A stretch of 64,000 nucleotides of DNA from Occultella glacieicola (GCF_004353825.1 NZ_SMNA01000016.1:37641-101640); one strand, 5' to 3'. Numbered from the stretch's first letter, positions 1-10,059 are shown. The notes: generated by a model not told the origin, from the letters alone. Translations and numbers: made by a program.

Positions 1-1
1 G

Positions 2-748
2 GAGGCCGCGTCCCAGCTCGCGGCCGCGGTGCGCGGGGCGGCCCACCCGCTCGACGTGTTCATCGAGCTGGACTGCGGTGCGCGCCGCTCGGGGATCCCG
101 GCCGAGTCGGCGGGTGACCTCGCGGTCGCGTGCGCCCGGCTCGGTCTGAACGTCCGAGGAGTGTTCGCCTATGCGGGCCACGGTAGCCGGTCGCGAGAGG
201 CCCGCCTGAGCGCCTCGGAAGACGAGGTGGCAGCGGTGCGGATCGCGACCGAGCGGATCGCTGCCCGCGGCCTGGACATCGAGGTCCTCAGCGCGGGCAC
301 CACGCCGACCGCCGGACTTTCAGCCCGCGCCCCCGTCACCGAGGTACGGCCGGGGGAGTACGTGTTCGGGGACGTCAACAACGTGCTCCTCGGAAGCTGC
401 TCCCTCGACGACGTCGCGCTGCACCTCGCCGGCACGGTCGTCAGCACGGCGGTGCCCGGTCAGGTGGTGCTGGATGTCGGGTCCAAGGCCCTCGGCCGCG
501 AGGGATCGCCCGAGCGTGGCTACGGCTGGGTGCCGGGGGTACCGGGCAGCTTCCTGCGGCTGCTCAACGAACACCACGCGTTCCTGACCGTGCCGCCCGA
601 GGTGCCCCGCCCCGCCGTCGGGGATGTCCTGGCGATCGTGCCGAACCACGTCTGCCCGCCGGTGAACCTATTCGATGAGTACGCGGTCGTCCGGGCCGGG
701 GTGGTCGTCGACACCTGGCCCGTGGACGCCCGCGGTCACCTCACCTGA
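2..748 (+). CDS. D-threonine aldolase / D-serine dehydratase-like PLP enzyme (5' partial)
   Basis: The frame is already open at base 2, so the start lies outside the window and about 248 C-terminal residues are seen. It resembles the PLP-dependent, divalent-metal-activated D-threonine aldolase / D-serine dehydratase family, which acts on D-beta-hydroxy amino acids in the cytosol. Visible signs are IELDCGARRSGI and GVFAYAGHGS of the barrel, SAGTTPTAG as a likely phosphate loop, and PNHVCPPVN near the end, where His and Cys are the family's metal ligands. It converges on the MmgE/PrpD gene, and the two coding ends overlap by 8 bp. The fragment does not reveal the substrate. Confidence 0.85.
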   Translation, partial: EAASQLAAAVRGAAHPLDVFIELDCGARRSGIPAESAGDLAVACARLGLNVRGVFAYAGHGSRSREARLSASEDEVAAVRIATERIAARGLDIEVLSAGTTPTAGLSARAPVTEVRPGEYVFGDVNNVLLGSCSLDDVALHLAGTVVSTAVPGQVVLDVGSKALGREGSPERGYGWVPGVPGSFLRLLNEHHAFLTVPPEVPRPAVGDVLAIVPNHVCPPVNLFDEYAVVRAGVVVDTWPVDARGHLT

Positions 749-2099
749 GTCCGGTCACAAGGGCGCGCATACACGCCAGCAGGCCCGGGCCGTCCGCGGT
801 GAGCATCCGGGCGTGGATCGGCTCCGACCCGCGGCCGCAGCAGTCGAGGAACTTCCGGCGCCGCTGCTCGTCGGAAAAAGGATCGTCGACGTTGCCGCGG
901 GGGAGGACTCGGACGTGCTCCAGGGTCCGGCCGTCGCGCAGGTGGACCCGGACGTGATGGGGCGGCCGGTCCGCCGAGAACCCGGGCGGGAGATCGGAGT
1001 CGTCCCAGGCGCACAGGATGACCTCGATCTGTTCGGGCTCGCGGACCTCGGTCCGGTACTCCTGCACCCGTGCCTCGGTGAAGTCCGCGAGCGCGAGCGT
1101 CGACCGACGCAGGAAGGTCCGCACGCAGTACTCCATCGAGAACCGAGCCTCGAGGGCGTTGCTCGGCTCGCGGTATGGCAGACTCCCGAGCCCGGCAGGT
1201 CCGATCGTCGCCTCGACACCGGTGACCTCGCTCGCGGTGAATCCGGTCGCCTCCACCAGGTCGGCGATCGCGTCCAGGACGAGGTGCGTCGACCCGCAGC
1301 TCGGGTACTGCTTGGGGAGTACGCCCGGTCGTTCCACGGCCAAGGTATCGGTGAGCCATTCGGAGCCGTCCGTCCCGTCCCCGCGGCCGGTCAGCGCCAC
1401 GAACCCCTGCGGACCCTCCAGAGCGCGTGGGTGAGCGGAGACGCCGGCGACGGCGAGCAGGCCCGCCTCCACTGCTCCCCTGGCGGCAAGGCCGGCGTGC
1501 AGCGCCTTCATCGGCGTGCCGAACTGGGCCTTCGTGCCACCGGCGAAACTTACGGCGATCCCCAGAGCACGCCCGACGGCGTCGGCGGACCCGTCACAGA
1601 GGTGGGCCACCGCGGCCGCGGTGCCGATACAGCCGACAGTGGAGGTGCCGTGCCAACCCCAGACGTAGTGCCCGTAGCCCACCAGCGCCCCGACGTACGC
1701 CTGAGCCTGCAGACCCACGACGTAGGACTCGAGGAGGCGGTCCGCCCTGCCCGGCTCTGCCTCGGCCACGGCCAGCAGGGCGGGGACCAGGACAGCCGAC
1801 GCGTGGCTCATCCCGGGGGTGAAGTTGTCGTCGAAGTCCGCCGCGTGGGCGGCTGTGGCGTTCACGGAGGCCGCGGCCGCCGGAGGCCCGGACGCGCCGG
1901 TCACCATCGTGCTCGGACCGGTGGCACCGGGCGAGGTCAGCACCTGTTCGGCCGACCGGGTACTGGCGTCGTCGGCCCCGAGGACCAGGCAGGCGACGGT
2001 GTCGATGATCGCATCCCGGGCAAGCCGCTCCTGCGCAGCCGTCAGGCGTGGCTGGAGCGCAGCCCACGTGCCGAACGCCTCGGCAGGCGTGCCCGTCAT
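741..2099 (-). CDS. MmgE/PrpD family protein
   Basis: The 452-residue product has the family's usual length and the conserved early block AHAADFDDNF, followed by GMSHASAVLVPALLA and YVVGLQAQAYVGA. The family includes 2-methylcitrate dehydratase (PrpD), cis-aconitate decarboxylase and iminodisuccinate epimerase, all acting on small polycarboxylates, so the reaction cannot be named from sequence alone. It is the last gene of a leftward set, 22 bp after the aldehyde dehydrogenase. No clear ribosome site precedes the ATG, so coupled translation is likely. No methylcitrate synthase or PrpB is nearby, which argues against a propionate role. The iminodisuccinate epimerase precedent is why a link to aminopolycarboxylate breakdown is considered for this cluster. 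Confidence 0.9.
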   Translation of the reverse strand: MTGTPAEAFGTWAALQPRLTAAQERLARDAIIDTVACLVLGADDASTRSAEQVLTSPGATGPSTMVTGASGPPAAAASVNATAAHAADFDDNFTPGMSHASAVLVPALLAVAEAEPGRADRLLESYVVGLQAQAYVGALVGYGHYVWGWHGTSTVGCIGTAAAVAHLCDGSADAVGRALGIAVSFAGGTKAQFGTPMKALHAGLAARGAVEAGLLAVAGVSAHPRALEGPQGFVALTGRGDGTDGSEWLTDTLAVERPGVLPKQYPSCGSTHLVLDAIADLVEATGFTASEVTGVEATIGPAGLGSLPYREPSNALEARFSMEYCVRTFLRRSTLALADFTEARVQEYRTEVREPEQIEVILCAWDDSDLPPGFSADRPPHHVRVHLRDGRTLEHVRVLPRGNVDDPFSDEQRRRKFLDCCGRGSEPIHARMLTADGPGLLACMRALVTGLR

Positions 2100-2121
2100 C
2101 GCGGGTCTTCGTCGATCGGGT

Positions 2122-3621
2122 TCAGGCGTAGAGACCGGGCACCGACAGGTACTTGAGTTCCTGGTACTCGAGCAGACCCTCGGGTCCCCCTTCGCGGCCG
2201 AGACCGGACTGCTTGATGCCGCCGAAGGGTGCTGCGACGTTCGAGATCAGGCCGCGGTTGATGCCGACCATCCCGGACTCGAGGCTGCCCGCCACCCGCC
2301 GGGCGCGGTCGACGTCCTGCGTCATCACGTACGCGGCCAACCCGTGCTCGGTGTCGTTCGCGATGCGCACGGCGGCGTCCTCGTCGGTGAATCGGTGGAT
2401 CGAGACGACCGGGCCGAAGACCTCCTCGGACATGATCGCCGCGTCCAGCGGGACGTGATCGAGCACGATGGGGGCGAAATAGGTGCCTTGGGGGTCATCG
2501 GGCATGGGGGCCTGATCGATGACGACGGCGCCGCGCGCCACCGCATCATCGACGAGCCGGGTGGCCTTGGCGACCGCACGATCGTCGATGAGGGGGCCGA
2601 GGTCGACTCCATCGTCGAGTCCGGGGCCGACGCGCACGGCCGCCATCCGCTCACCGATCCGGCGGGCGAAGTCGTCGGCGATGCCGTCCTGGACCAGGAA
2701 CCGGTTGGCCGCCACGCAGGACTGGCCGCCCAGGCGCATCTTGGCGATCATCGCCTGGTCGATGGTCACGTCGAGATCCGCGTCGTCGAAGACCAGGAAC
2801 GGGGCGTTGCCGCCGAGTTCCATCGAGGTGCGCAGGACGCGGCGGCCGGCCTGTTCCAGGAGGAGCCTGCCCACCGGGGTGGACCCCGTGAACGAGAGCT
2901 TGCGCAGCCGGGGGTCCTCGATCAGCCGGGAGCAGACCCCGGCGGCATCTGTCGTGGTGAAGACGTTGACCACCCCGGCCGGGGCGCCGGCCTCCCGGAC
3001 GATCGCGGCGAACGCGAGCGTGACCAGCGGAGTCAGGTCTGCGGGCTTGACCACGACGGTGCATCCGGCAGCGATCGCGGGGGAGACCTTGCGGGCCACC
3101 ATCGCGAGCGGCACGTTCCAGGGGGTGATCAACAGGCACGGCCCGACGGGCTCGGTCACTGTGATGAAGTGGGACTGGCCGTCCGGTGCTGGAGTGCTGC
3201 GACCGCCGGGGCGGACGGCCTCCTCGGCGAACCAGCGGACGAAGTCCGCCGCGTAGTCGACCTCGCCGCGGGCCTCGGTCAGCGTCTTGCCGACCTCGAG
3301 GGTGATCAGTGTGGCAAGCACCTCGCGCCGCTCCCGCATGAGTTCGAAGGCTCGGCGCAGGACGTCGGCGCGCCGGCGCGGGGCCGATCGGGCCCAGGAC
3401 GGCCCGGCCGCCACCGCGGCGTCCAGCGCCGCCAGCCCGTCATCGATGCCGCAGTCGGCGACCTGCGCGAGCGCAGCGCCCGTCGCCGGATCGGTGACGG
3501 TGAAGGTGCGGCCGGATGCTGGCTCGCGCCAGGATCCGGCGAGGTAGCCGGAGGGCACCGCGCTCAGCGCGGCCGACATGGCCGAGTCGTCCCGGCCCGG
3601 GGCGGTGGCGATGCTGGACAT
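2122..3621 (-). CDS. NAD(P)-dependent aldehyde dehydrogenase (succinate-semialdehyde dehydrogenase-like)
   Basis: A 499-residue aldehyde dehydrogenase oxidising an aldehyde to its acid with NAD(P)+. The Rossmann segment SFTGSTPVGR, the general-base Glu in ELGGNAPF and the catalytic Cys in GQSCVAANR are all present; the last motif resembles the GabD (succinate semialdehyde) branch. The ATG reading MSSIATAP is chosen over one 12 codons upstream because GAAAGGA lies 8 bases before it and it starts 1 base after the aminotransferase stop. Gene order (aminotransferase, then dehydrogenase) fits removal of an amino group followed by oxidation of the resulting semialdehyde. Substrate specificity is inferred. 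Confidence 0.93.
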   Translation of the reverse strand: MSSIATAPGRDDSAMSAALSAVPSGYLAGSWREPASGRTFTVTDPATGAALAQVADCGIDDGLAALDAAVAAGPSWARSAPRRRADVLRRAFELMRERREVLATLITLEVGKTLTEARGEVDYAADFVRWFAEEAVRPGGRSTPAPDGQSHFITVTEPVGPCLLITPWNVPLAMVARKVSPAIAAGCTVVVKPADLTPLVTLAFAAIVREAGAPAGVVNVFTTTDAAGVCSRLIEDPRLRKLSFTGSTPVGRLLLEQAGRRVLRTSMELGGNAPFLVFDDADLDVTIDQAMIAKMRLGGQSCVAANRFLVQDGIADDFARRIGERMAAVRVGPGLDDGVDLGPLIDDRAVAKATRLVDDAVARGAVVIDQAPMPDDPQGTYFAPIVLDHVPLDAAIMSEEVFGPVVSIHRFTDEDAAVRIANDTEHGLAAYVMTQDVDRARRVAGSLESGMVGINRGLISNVAAPFGGIKQSGLGREGGPEGLLEYQELKYLSVPGLYA

Positions 3622-3622
3622 G

Positions 3623-4876
3623 TCAACCGATCCTTTCGATCGAGACGAGATGCTCACCGATGTCGGCGATCGCCGTCGTGAGTTCGTGCGCCGTTACCAC
3701 GAACGGTGGGCAGACGTGCAGGGTGTTGTTCGTGATCAGGCGGGTCAGCACTCCGGAGTCGCGGACCGCACGCACGACCTCGCCGCCGTCCAACTCGGGC
3801 ACCAGCTGGATGCCCGCCATCAGACCGACGGACCGGACGTCTGCGACGAGTGGCGAGGTCGCCAGGTCATTCAGCGCGGTCTCCAGGACCGGTTCGAGTT
3901 CGCGCACCCGCTGCAGGAGCTGCTCCTCCTCGAGGATGTCGAGGTTCGCCATGGCGACGGCGCAGACGGTGGCGTGACCCGAATACGTGAGCCCGTGCCG
4001 GAACATCGGTGCGTCGTCGCCCAGGAAGAACGGCTCCGCGAGGTGCGGAGCGATCGCGACGGCCCCGAGCGGGAGATAGCCCGAGGTGACCCCCTTCGCC
4101 ATCGTGATCATGTCCGGCTCGATGCCCCAGCGCTCGCAGGCGAACATCGCGCCGGTGCGGCCGAATCCGGTGATGACCTCATCGGCGACGAGCAGGATCT
4201 TGTGGCGGCGGGTCAGTTCCCGCAGGCCCTGAAGATAGCCGGTCGAGGGTGGGAAGACGCCGCCGGTGCCGACCACGGGCTCGACCACGAGGGCGGCGAT
4301 GTTCTCGGGACCGATCTCGAGAATGATCCGTTCGGTCTCGGTCAGGTCGTCCCGGGGGACGCGAGCGGTCTCGGGGATGAGCGAGTCGGAGCCGTAGCCG
4401 TCCCGGTTGAACCCGAGGCCGGCGATCGACGTGCCGAAGCCGTGCAGCCCGTGGTAGCCGGTGTCCCGGCTGAGGATGACGGTCCTCGCCGGCTCGCCGA
4501 CGGTCTGCCAGTACCGGCGCGCGAGCTTGCAGGCGGTGTCGATGGAGTCGGAGCCCCCGGAGGTGAAGAAGATGGTCGCGGACTCGATCGGGACCAGGTC
4601 CGAGAGGCGGTCTGCCAGGTCGAGCGCGGGGCGCGTCGCGTGTGCGCCGAAGAGGTGGTACGTCTCGAGCGTGGACATCTGTTCGGCTGCGACGTGGGCG
4701 AGGCGCTCGCGACCGTGTCCGATGTTCGCGTGCCACAGACCGGCGGGGAGGTCCAGCAGGCGTTGGCCGTCCTCGGTGGTGACCCAGGCGCCGTCGCCCG
4801 ATGCGATGACGAGTCGGTCGCGCGAGGCGCTCGGCATGTGGGTCTGGGGGTGCCACAGGGTGCCGATCGTGGACAT
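3623..4876 (-). CDS. Class III aminotransferase (omega-amine / omega-amino acid type)
   Basis: A 417-residue PLP-dependent class III aminotransferase. Family features are GDGAWVTTEDGQRLLDL at the N terminus, FFTSGGSDSIDTACKLAR binding the cofactor phosphate, LLVADEVITGFGRTG with the cofactor-binding Asp, and TMAKGVTSGYLPLGAV with the Schiff-base Lys. Such enzymes move terminal amino groups (beta-alanine, GABA, putrescine, taurine) to pyruvate or 2-oxoglutarate. The start MSTIGTLW is preceded by GAGGAGAGAAC; an upstream in-frame ATG has no ribosome site. It is tightly coupled to the aldehyde dehydrogenase that would take its product. Confidence 0.93.
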   Translation of the reverse strand: MSTIGTLWHPQTHMPSASRDRLVIASGDGAWVTTEDGQRLLDLPAGLWHANIGHGRERLAHVAAEQMSTLETYHLFGAHATRPALDLADRLSDLVPIESATIFFTSGGSDSIDTACKLARRYWQTVGEPARTVILSRDTGYHGLHGFGTSIAGLGFNRDGYGSDSLIPETARVPRDDLTETERIILEIGPENIAALVVEPVVGTGGVFPPSTGYLQGLRELTRRHKILLVADEVITGFGRTGAMFACERWGIEPDMITMAKGVTSGYLPLGAVAIAPHLAEPFFLGDDAPMFRHGLTYSGHATVCAVAMANLDILEEEQLLQRVRELEPVLETALNDLATSPLVADVRSVGLMAGIQLVPELDGGEVVRAVRDSGVLTRLITNNTLHVCPPFVVTAHELTTAIADIGEHLVSIERIG

Positions 4877-4916
4877 GTTCTCTCCTCGTTCAGGTCGGTG
4901 CAGGCAGCGGACGCGT

Positions 4917-4946
4917 CGCGGTGGGCCCCCGGAGGAACCCACCGCG
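4917..4946. terminator. Intercistronic hairpin
   Basis: Perfect inverted repeat CGCGGTGGG / CCCACCGCG with a 12-base loop, between the ABM-like gene and the aminotransferase. There is no T tract, so it may be an attenuator or an RNA-stability element rather than a full terminator. Confidence 0.35.
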
Positions 4947-4955
4947 GCGTCGGCT

Positions 4956-5396
4956 TCAGGAGACGGGAGTCAGCGCGCTCTCGACGGAGAACTCGTCGAT
5001 CACTTCGGCGTGGATGTGGAGCATCCGGGCGAGCAGGCCGTTGCCCCGGGTGAATGCCAGGGGGAGCTCGCCACCCGCCGCGACGGCCTTCTTGGTGCCG
5101 TCGAAGAACGCCGGGCCCTGGTCCGGGCGGCCGTCGGATTTGTCGTCGGGGTAGAGCGGGTTGATCGTGTTCTCGATCTTGGGCCAGAGGGCCCGGGCCG
5201 CCTCCGTGGACTCGAACTCGAGGGCGAGCACGAGCGTGTTGTCGAGGAGTTCACCGGCTGACTCCTGAAGAACGTAACCGCCGAGGTAACCGGGGTGGCC
5301 GTCGAGCTCGCGGAGCCAGGAGCCGAGGTAGTGCCGGGCCTCCTCGGCGCGGTTCGGCTCGGCCACGAAGATGAACAGGTCACGGCGCTTCGTCAT
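4956..5396 (-). CDS. Uncharacterised protein, possibly ABM / dimeric alpha-beta barrel fold
   Basis: The 146-residue product is preceded by GAGAGAAGGAAACTC and the ATG, so the gene is convincing. I do not recognise the family with certainty. The beginning (LFIFVAEPNRAEEARHYLGS), a Gly-rich strand (GHPGYLGGYVLQES) and a strand ending in ALEFESTEAARALW resemble antibiotic-biosynthesis-monooxygenase-like dimeric barrels, which bind small oxidisable ligands. It has no signal peptide or membrane segment. It heads the ABM-aminotransferase-dehydrogenase-PrpD set, just downstream of a strong hairpin that ends the cation-efflux gene, so it may be transcribed by read-through or from a short promoter that I cannot see. 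Confidence 0.75.
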   Translation of the reverse strand: MTKRRDLFIFVAEPNRAEEARHYLGSWLRELDGHPGYLGGYVLQESAGELLDNTLVLALEFESTEAARALWPKIENTINPLYPDDKSDGRPDQGPAFFDGTKKAVAAGGELPLAFTRGNGLLARMLHIHAEVIDEFSVESALTPVS

Positions 5397-5450
5397 GAGT
5401 TTCCTTCTCTCTCTTGTCCGGTCACGATGCCCTGCAGAGCTGCGGTGGAT

Positions 5451-5486
5451 CGCCGGTGCGGGCCGAATGGGCGGCCCGCACCGGCG
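5451..5486 (-). terminator. Strong hairpin after cation-efflux gene
   Basis: Perfect 14-bp inverted repeat CGCCGGTGCGGGCC / GGCCCGCACCGGCG with an 8-base loop, starting 8 bp after the stop of the cation-efflux gene. A T run is lacking, as is common in high-GC actinobacteria. Confidence 0.6.
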
Positions 5487-5493
5487 GGTCTGG

Positions 5494-6822
<1,329 letters not shown>

Positions 6823-6887
6823 TCGAACCGTGTCCTGTCTGCGGTCGAGGGACGGTGCAACTGGAGCGTCGTGATATTTCACGTCGT

Positions 6888-6916
6888 ACGTTACAAGCGG
6901 CTGGAAGGGTAGTCAA
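6888..6916 (-). promoter_or_regulatory. Predicted promoter of the cation-efflux gene
   Basis: Minus-strand TTGACT, 17-bp spacer, TAACGT. Predicted transcript start near 6881, giving a leader of about 60 bases before the chosen ATG. Found by eye; no experimental support. Confidence 0.5.
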
Positions 6917-6920
6917 GTAA

Positions 6921-6930
6921 TTGTCGACAA
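6921..6930. promoter_or_regulatory. Operator TTGTCGACAA, 4 bp upstream of -35
   Basis: Perfect palindrome (ATTGTCGACAAT if extended by one base each side). Its edge is exactly 4 bp from the TTGACT box, so it is centred near -45, the same geometry as at the GNAT promoter. TTGTnnACAA is typical of FCD-type GntR regulators, and one is encoded in this cluster. Confidence 0.6.
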
Positions 6931-7002
6931 TCATTTCCGGATGGTCTAAATCCCTCGCACGTATGTGGTTCGTGCCTGGTTAGGCAAGGCGAACCTGTCA
7001 CT

Positions 7003-7012
7003 GTGTCGACAA
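7003..7012. promoter_or_regulatory. Second operator-like site GTGTCGACAA
   Basis: One mismatch to TTGTCGACAA. It lies 82 bp upstream of the site by the cation-efflux promoter, close to a whole number of helical turns, so cooperative binding is possible. Confidence 0.4.
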
Positions 7013-7022
7013 TATTGCCGCG

Positions 7023-8171
7023 CTAGGGCGCACCGCCGGTGGTGAGGCTGCGCTTCGGATCGAACCGGGACAATTGCCACGGCGACTGCCCGTGCGCGAC
7101 GAGATCGGCGATCCATTCGCCGGTGACCGGTGACGACTTGTAACCGGCCCCGGAGAACCCGCAGGCGGCGATGACCTGCGGGCTGTCGGGCAGCCGTCCC
7201 ACGAACGGGTGCCCGTCCACGGAGTAGCCCTCCGGCTGGGCGGCCACCGCCACAGGCGTCGGGTGCAGGCCCGGGAAGAACCGCGCGATCACTGCGCTGA
7301 AGTCGGCCAGGCGTTCGGCCGTGACCTCGGGGTAGCGGCCCTTCATGTCTGCGATCGGGGGGTGTGGATCCGTTGAGATCCCGATCTTGACCGTCGCGCC
7401 GTCGATCGTGGGGAACCCGTAGCATTTGACGTCGCCGACGCGCTCGAAAACCGCGAACGCGGGCGCCCGGTACCGCGAGATGTCCCTGGGGGCATACCAG
7501 GCTTGCGGGTTCAGGCGGGGGATGATCGTCGGCCGCCGGTAAGGCAGCAGGTGCTCGGCCCACGCGCCCGGTGCGATCACCGCCCACCGGAACCGCAGGC
7601 GTTCGTCACCGGTCTCGACGATGACGCCCCGGTCCTCGGGATGGACTGCCGTGACGGGTGTGTACTCGCGGATCACCGCACCGCCACGGCGGGCGGCGTC
7701 GGCCGCGGCGAGAATGCCCAGTTCCGGGCGCAGGTACCCCGTCAGCTCGTCCCAGACGCCGAGGTCGCAGTCGCGCACGAGATGCTGAGGAAAGCGTGCC
7801 CTGAGTGCGTCCGGCTCGAGCAGGTCGTGGCGGATACCCTCTTCCTCGGCCGTTCGGATCAGCCGGACCAGATCGGGTGTGTCCGCCGGGCCGAGGATGA
7901 TGCCGCCCGTCCTGACGTACAACTGATGGCCGGAGGTGCGCTCGAGATCGCGCCACAGCGTGCGGCTGTACGTCAGGGTGGGCGTCAGCTCGGGTGCCGC
8001 GAGGCTGAACGGGGCGATCCGTCTGGTCTGGCCCGCGGACGCACCCCGGTGGTTCGGCACACCGAACTGCTCGAACGCATGCACGCTCAGGCCCCGCTCG
8101 GTCAGGCGCCAAGCGGTCATGCTCCCGACCGCTCCAACCCCGATGACGGCGACGTCGGCCTCGTAGGTCAC
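7023..8171 (-). CDS. FAD-dependent amine oxidoreductase, monomeric sarcosine oxidase / N-methyltryptophan oxidase-like
   Basis: The 382-residue length matches monomeric sarcosine oxidases, which oxidise secondary amines (N-methyl amino acids) to imine or aldehyde plus H2O2. The dinucleotide motif VIGVGAVGSM is at the N terminus; SAGQTRRIA resembles the family's SxGxxRxxR-type block; the C-terminal flavin-binding segment is ACGFSGAGYKSSPVTGEWIADL. The Cys that holds FAD covalently in Bacillus-type enzymes would fall in VAVAAQPEGYSVDG, where no Cys occurs, so FAD may be non-covalent here. GTG start with GGGAG upstream, 22 bp after the preceding oxidase gene. Confidence 0.88.
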   Translation of the reverse strand: MTYEADVAVIGVGAVGSMTAWRLTERGLSVHAFEQFGVPNHRGASAGQTRRIAPFSLAAPELTPTLTYSRTLWRDLERTSGHQLYVRTGGIILGPADTPDLVRLIRTAEEEGIRHDLLEPDALRARFPQHLVRDCDLGVWDELTGYLRPELGILAAADAARRGGAVIREYTPVTAVHPEDRGVIVETGDERLRFRWAVIAPGAWAEHLLPYRRPTIIPRLNPQAWYAPRDISRYRAPAFAVFERVGDVKCYGFPTIDGATVKIGISTDPHPPIADMKGRYPEVTAERLADFSAVIARFFPGLHPTPVAVAAQPEGYSVDGHPFVGRLPDSPQVIAACGFSGAGYKSSPVTGEWIADLVAHGQSPWQLSRFDPKRSLTTGGAP

Positions 8172-8193
8172 GGTGAGTTCTCCCTTGATCGGG

Positions 8194-9363
8194 CTACTGA
8201 TATCCGGAGATACGCACCGGTTCGGCCGCCGCAGGAGTGCTCGTGGACCTGCTGCGGAACCGTGTCGGGCGAAAGTCGGCCAGATCGGGAGCGTCGGTGC
8301 CGTCGACGATCTCCTCCCGTGCCAGTCGCCCGAGCAGTGGGGCGAGGGTCACTCCGCTGTGCGTCGCGATCGTGTAGAGCCGCCGGTCGTCGTCGACGAA
8401 GCCGGCTACGGTCAGACGGTCCTCCGGGAGGACGCGCCAGCCCACCACGAGGCTCTCGAGGCGACCTCCGGCCGCGTCGCGAAGGGCTCCCGCCAACTCG
8501 GCCAGCAGTTCTCTCGCAACGGTGCCATCGAGCGGAGGAGTCGACGCGGGGTCGGCGTCCGCGTCGAGCCTCGGCGCCTGCAGCAAGATGCGACCGCCAC
8601 CGTGGGGCCGCAGGTTGAGCGACGGTGTTGTGACAAGCCGGTCGAGGGACACCGCGAGCGGGCTCGTGACGCCCAGGAACCCTACCGGCGAGCTGCCCGG
8701 CCCGGTGTACGGCTGCAACGGAATGTGCGCGCCGGCGCTCTTCATCAGTGCCTCGGTCCACCGGCCGACGCAGACGATCGCGCCATCTGCCTCGATCCAT
8801 TCTCCGTCGGCCAACCTCACGCGGACGCCGCCGGGCCGAGGGTTGACCTCCGTGACCGCGCAGGGATACCGGACCCTCCCGCCGTGCCCGCGGAGGTCGG
8901 CGATCATGCGCGCGATCATGGTGAGCGGGTAGCAGTGCCCCTCAGTGGGGAAGTACGTGACGCCCTCCACCCCCTCGGGGAGGATGAGGCCGGGCTCGAG
9001 GGCCAGGGCTTCGGTCCGGGTCAGGACCTCGACCGGATAATCCTCGCGTTCGACCTCGGCCCGCACGACCGCGAGCGCCTCGTCCTCGGCGCCCGGATGT
9101 GCCCAGCGGAGGTGGCCCCGGCGGCTCCACCACGGGGCGCCGTCGCCCGCGAAGCGGTCGTGCTCCGCCATCGCCATGGCGTTCAGGCGCCGGTAGGCCT
9201 CTGGGCGTTTCTGGCTCGAGTTGACCCAGGCGAAGGACGTGCCGCTGGTGCCTGCGCCCGGATGCTGTGCCTCCAAGAGGGTCACCTCCACGCCCGCGGC
9301 GGCTAGTTCGCGGGCGGCGGCCGCCCCGAGAACGCCCGCTCCGATCACGATCCAGTGCGGCAC
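8194..9363 (-). CDS. FAD-dependent oxidoreductase of the DAO (D-amino acid / glycine oxidase) family
   Basis: A 389-residue protein with N-terminal IVIGAGVLGAAAARELAAAG and acidic end LLEAQHPGAGTSG, the FAD-binding fold of the DAO superfamily. The C-terminal block ATHSGVTLAPLLGRLAREEI closes the flavin site. Members oxidise glycine, D-amino acids, iminodiacetate, opines or related secondary amines. The GTG start has GGAGG 8 bases upstream. It lies between the GNAT and sarcosine-oxidase-like genes in one leftward transcript. Two flavin amine oxidases in tandem suggest successive removal of N-substituents from one compound, but that is inference. Confidence 0.88.
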   Translation of the reverse strand: MPHWIVIGAGVLGAAAARELAAAGVEVTLLEAQHPGAGTSGTSFAWVNSSQKRPEAYRRLNAMAMAEHDRFAGDGAPWWSRRGHLRWAHPGAEDEALAVVRAEVEREDYPVEVLTRTEALALEPGLILPEGVEGVTYFPTEGHCYPLTMIARMIADLRGHGGRVRYPCAVTEVNPRPGGVRVRLADGEWIEADGAIVCVGRWTEALMKSAGAHIPLQPYTGPGSSPVGFLGVTSPLAVSLDRLVTTPSLNLRPHGGGRILLQAPRLDADADPASTPPLDGTVARELLAELAGALRDAAGGRLESLVVGWRVLPEDRLTVAGFVDDDRRLYTIATHSGVTLAPLLGRLAREEIVDGTDAPDLADFRPTRFRSRSTSTPAAAEPVRISGYQ

Positions 9364-9420
9364 GGCGCAACCTCCAGGTCGAACGGTCAGATGATCGGCG
9401 CGAACGGGCGGTCGACGCCG

Positions 9421-9966
9421 TCAGGGGCTGAGGGTCAACTCGCCGAACTCGTAGAACATGGCGTTGGTCGGGCCGTCGGTGTCGTCCACGACCAGCTGGG
9501 CGCCCATCGCCGTCCAGAATGGAACGGCGCCGGGGGAATGAAGGAACGTGTGCAGCACGACCTTGTCGTAGTGCCCCTCCGCCTGGGCCCGTTCGAGAAC
9601 CGCCCGAACGATGGCCTTGGCGATGCCGCGTCGGCGGGCCTCGCGCAGGACGTAGACGCGGACGACCTGCCCCACACGTGGGTTGTCATAGGCCTCGATG
9701 AGGTGCCGCGGGCTCGTGTCGCCCTTGAGTTTGCCGCCGCGGATGCCGCCGGTCGCGATGATCCTCCCGGTCGCGTCGTCTACGGCGACCAGCATGAATG
9801 GGCCGACCGGCCGCACGTAGGTGTCGACCAGGAAGTCGATGTCGTCGTGGATCGTCGGGTCGTACTCGGACTGGAAGTCCTCCCGCACCGACCGCATCAT
9901 CACATGGGCCGCGCCCGCGATGTCGTCCTCGGCGTCGGAGACCTCGCGGATCGTGAAATCTGACAT
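9421..9966 (-). CDS. GNAT family N-acetyltransferase
   Basis: A 181-residue GCN5-related acetyltransferase transferring acetyl from acetyl-CoA to an amine. The pyrophosphate-binding motif is RVYVLREARRRGIAKAIVRAV (R/Q-x-x-G-x-G/A type), followed by LHTFLHSPGAVPFWTAMGA. The start MSDFTIRE is set by GGGAGGAAC 5 bases upstream; longer in-frame starts reach into the promoter region and are rejected. It is first in the leftward operon behind a TTGACA-18-TACGGT promoter with an operator 4 bp upstream. It could acetylate the amine substrate or a toxic intermediate. Confidence 0.88.
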   Translation of the reverse strand: MSDFTIREVSDAEDDIAGAAHVMMRSVREDFQSEYDPTIHDDIDFLVDTYVRPVGPFMLVAVDDATGRIIATGGIRGGKLKGDTSPRHLIEAYDNPRVGQVVRVYVLREARRRGIAKAIVRAVLERAQAEGHYDKVVLHTFLHSPGAVPFWTAMGAQLVVDDTDGPTNAMFYEFGELTLSP

Positions 9967-10059
9967 TGCAGTTCCTCCCGGTCGGTGTGACGGACATGTC
10001 CGCGCGTGATACCGCCAGGTCGCGGGTGGGGTGCCAGATCGACGCGACCTTGCGCCTCG

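Noticed and set aside
741..2099. Methylcitrate cycle gene prpD
   Set aside because: No methylcitrate synthase or methylisocitrate lyase is nearby and the gene travels with amine-catabolic genes, so only the family name is given.
1819..3681. A 620-codon plus-strand frame opposite the aldehyde dehydrogenase
   Set aside because: No ribosome site or recognisable domain; composition is that of an antisense shadow of a gene with clear catalytic motifs.
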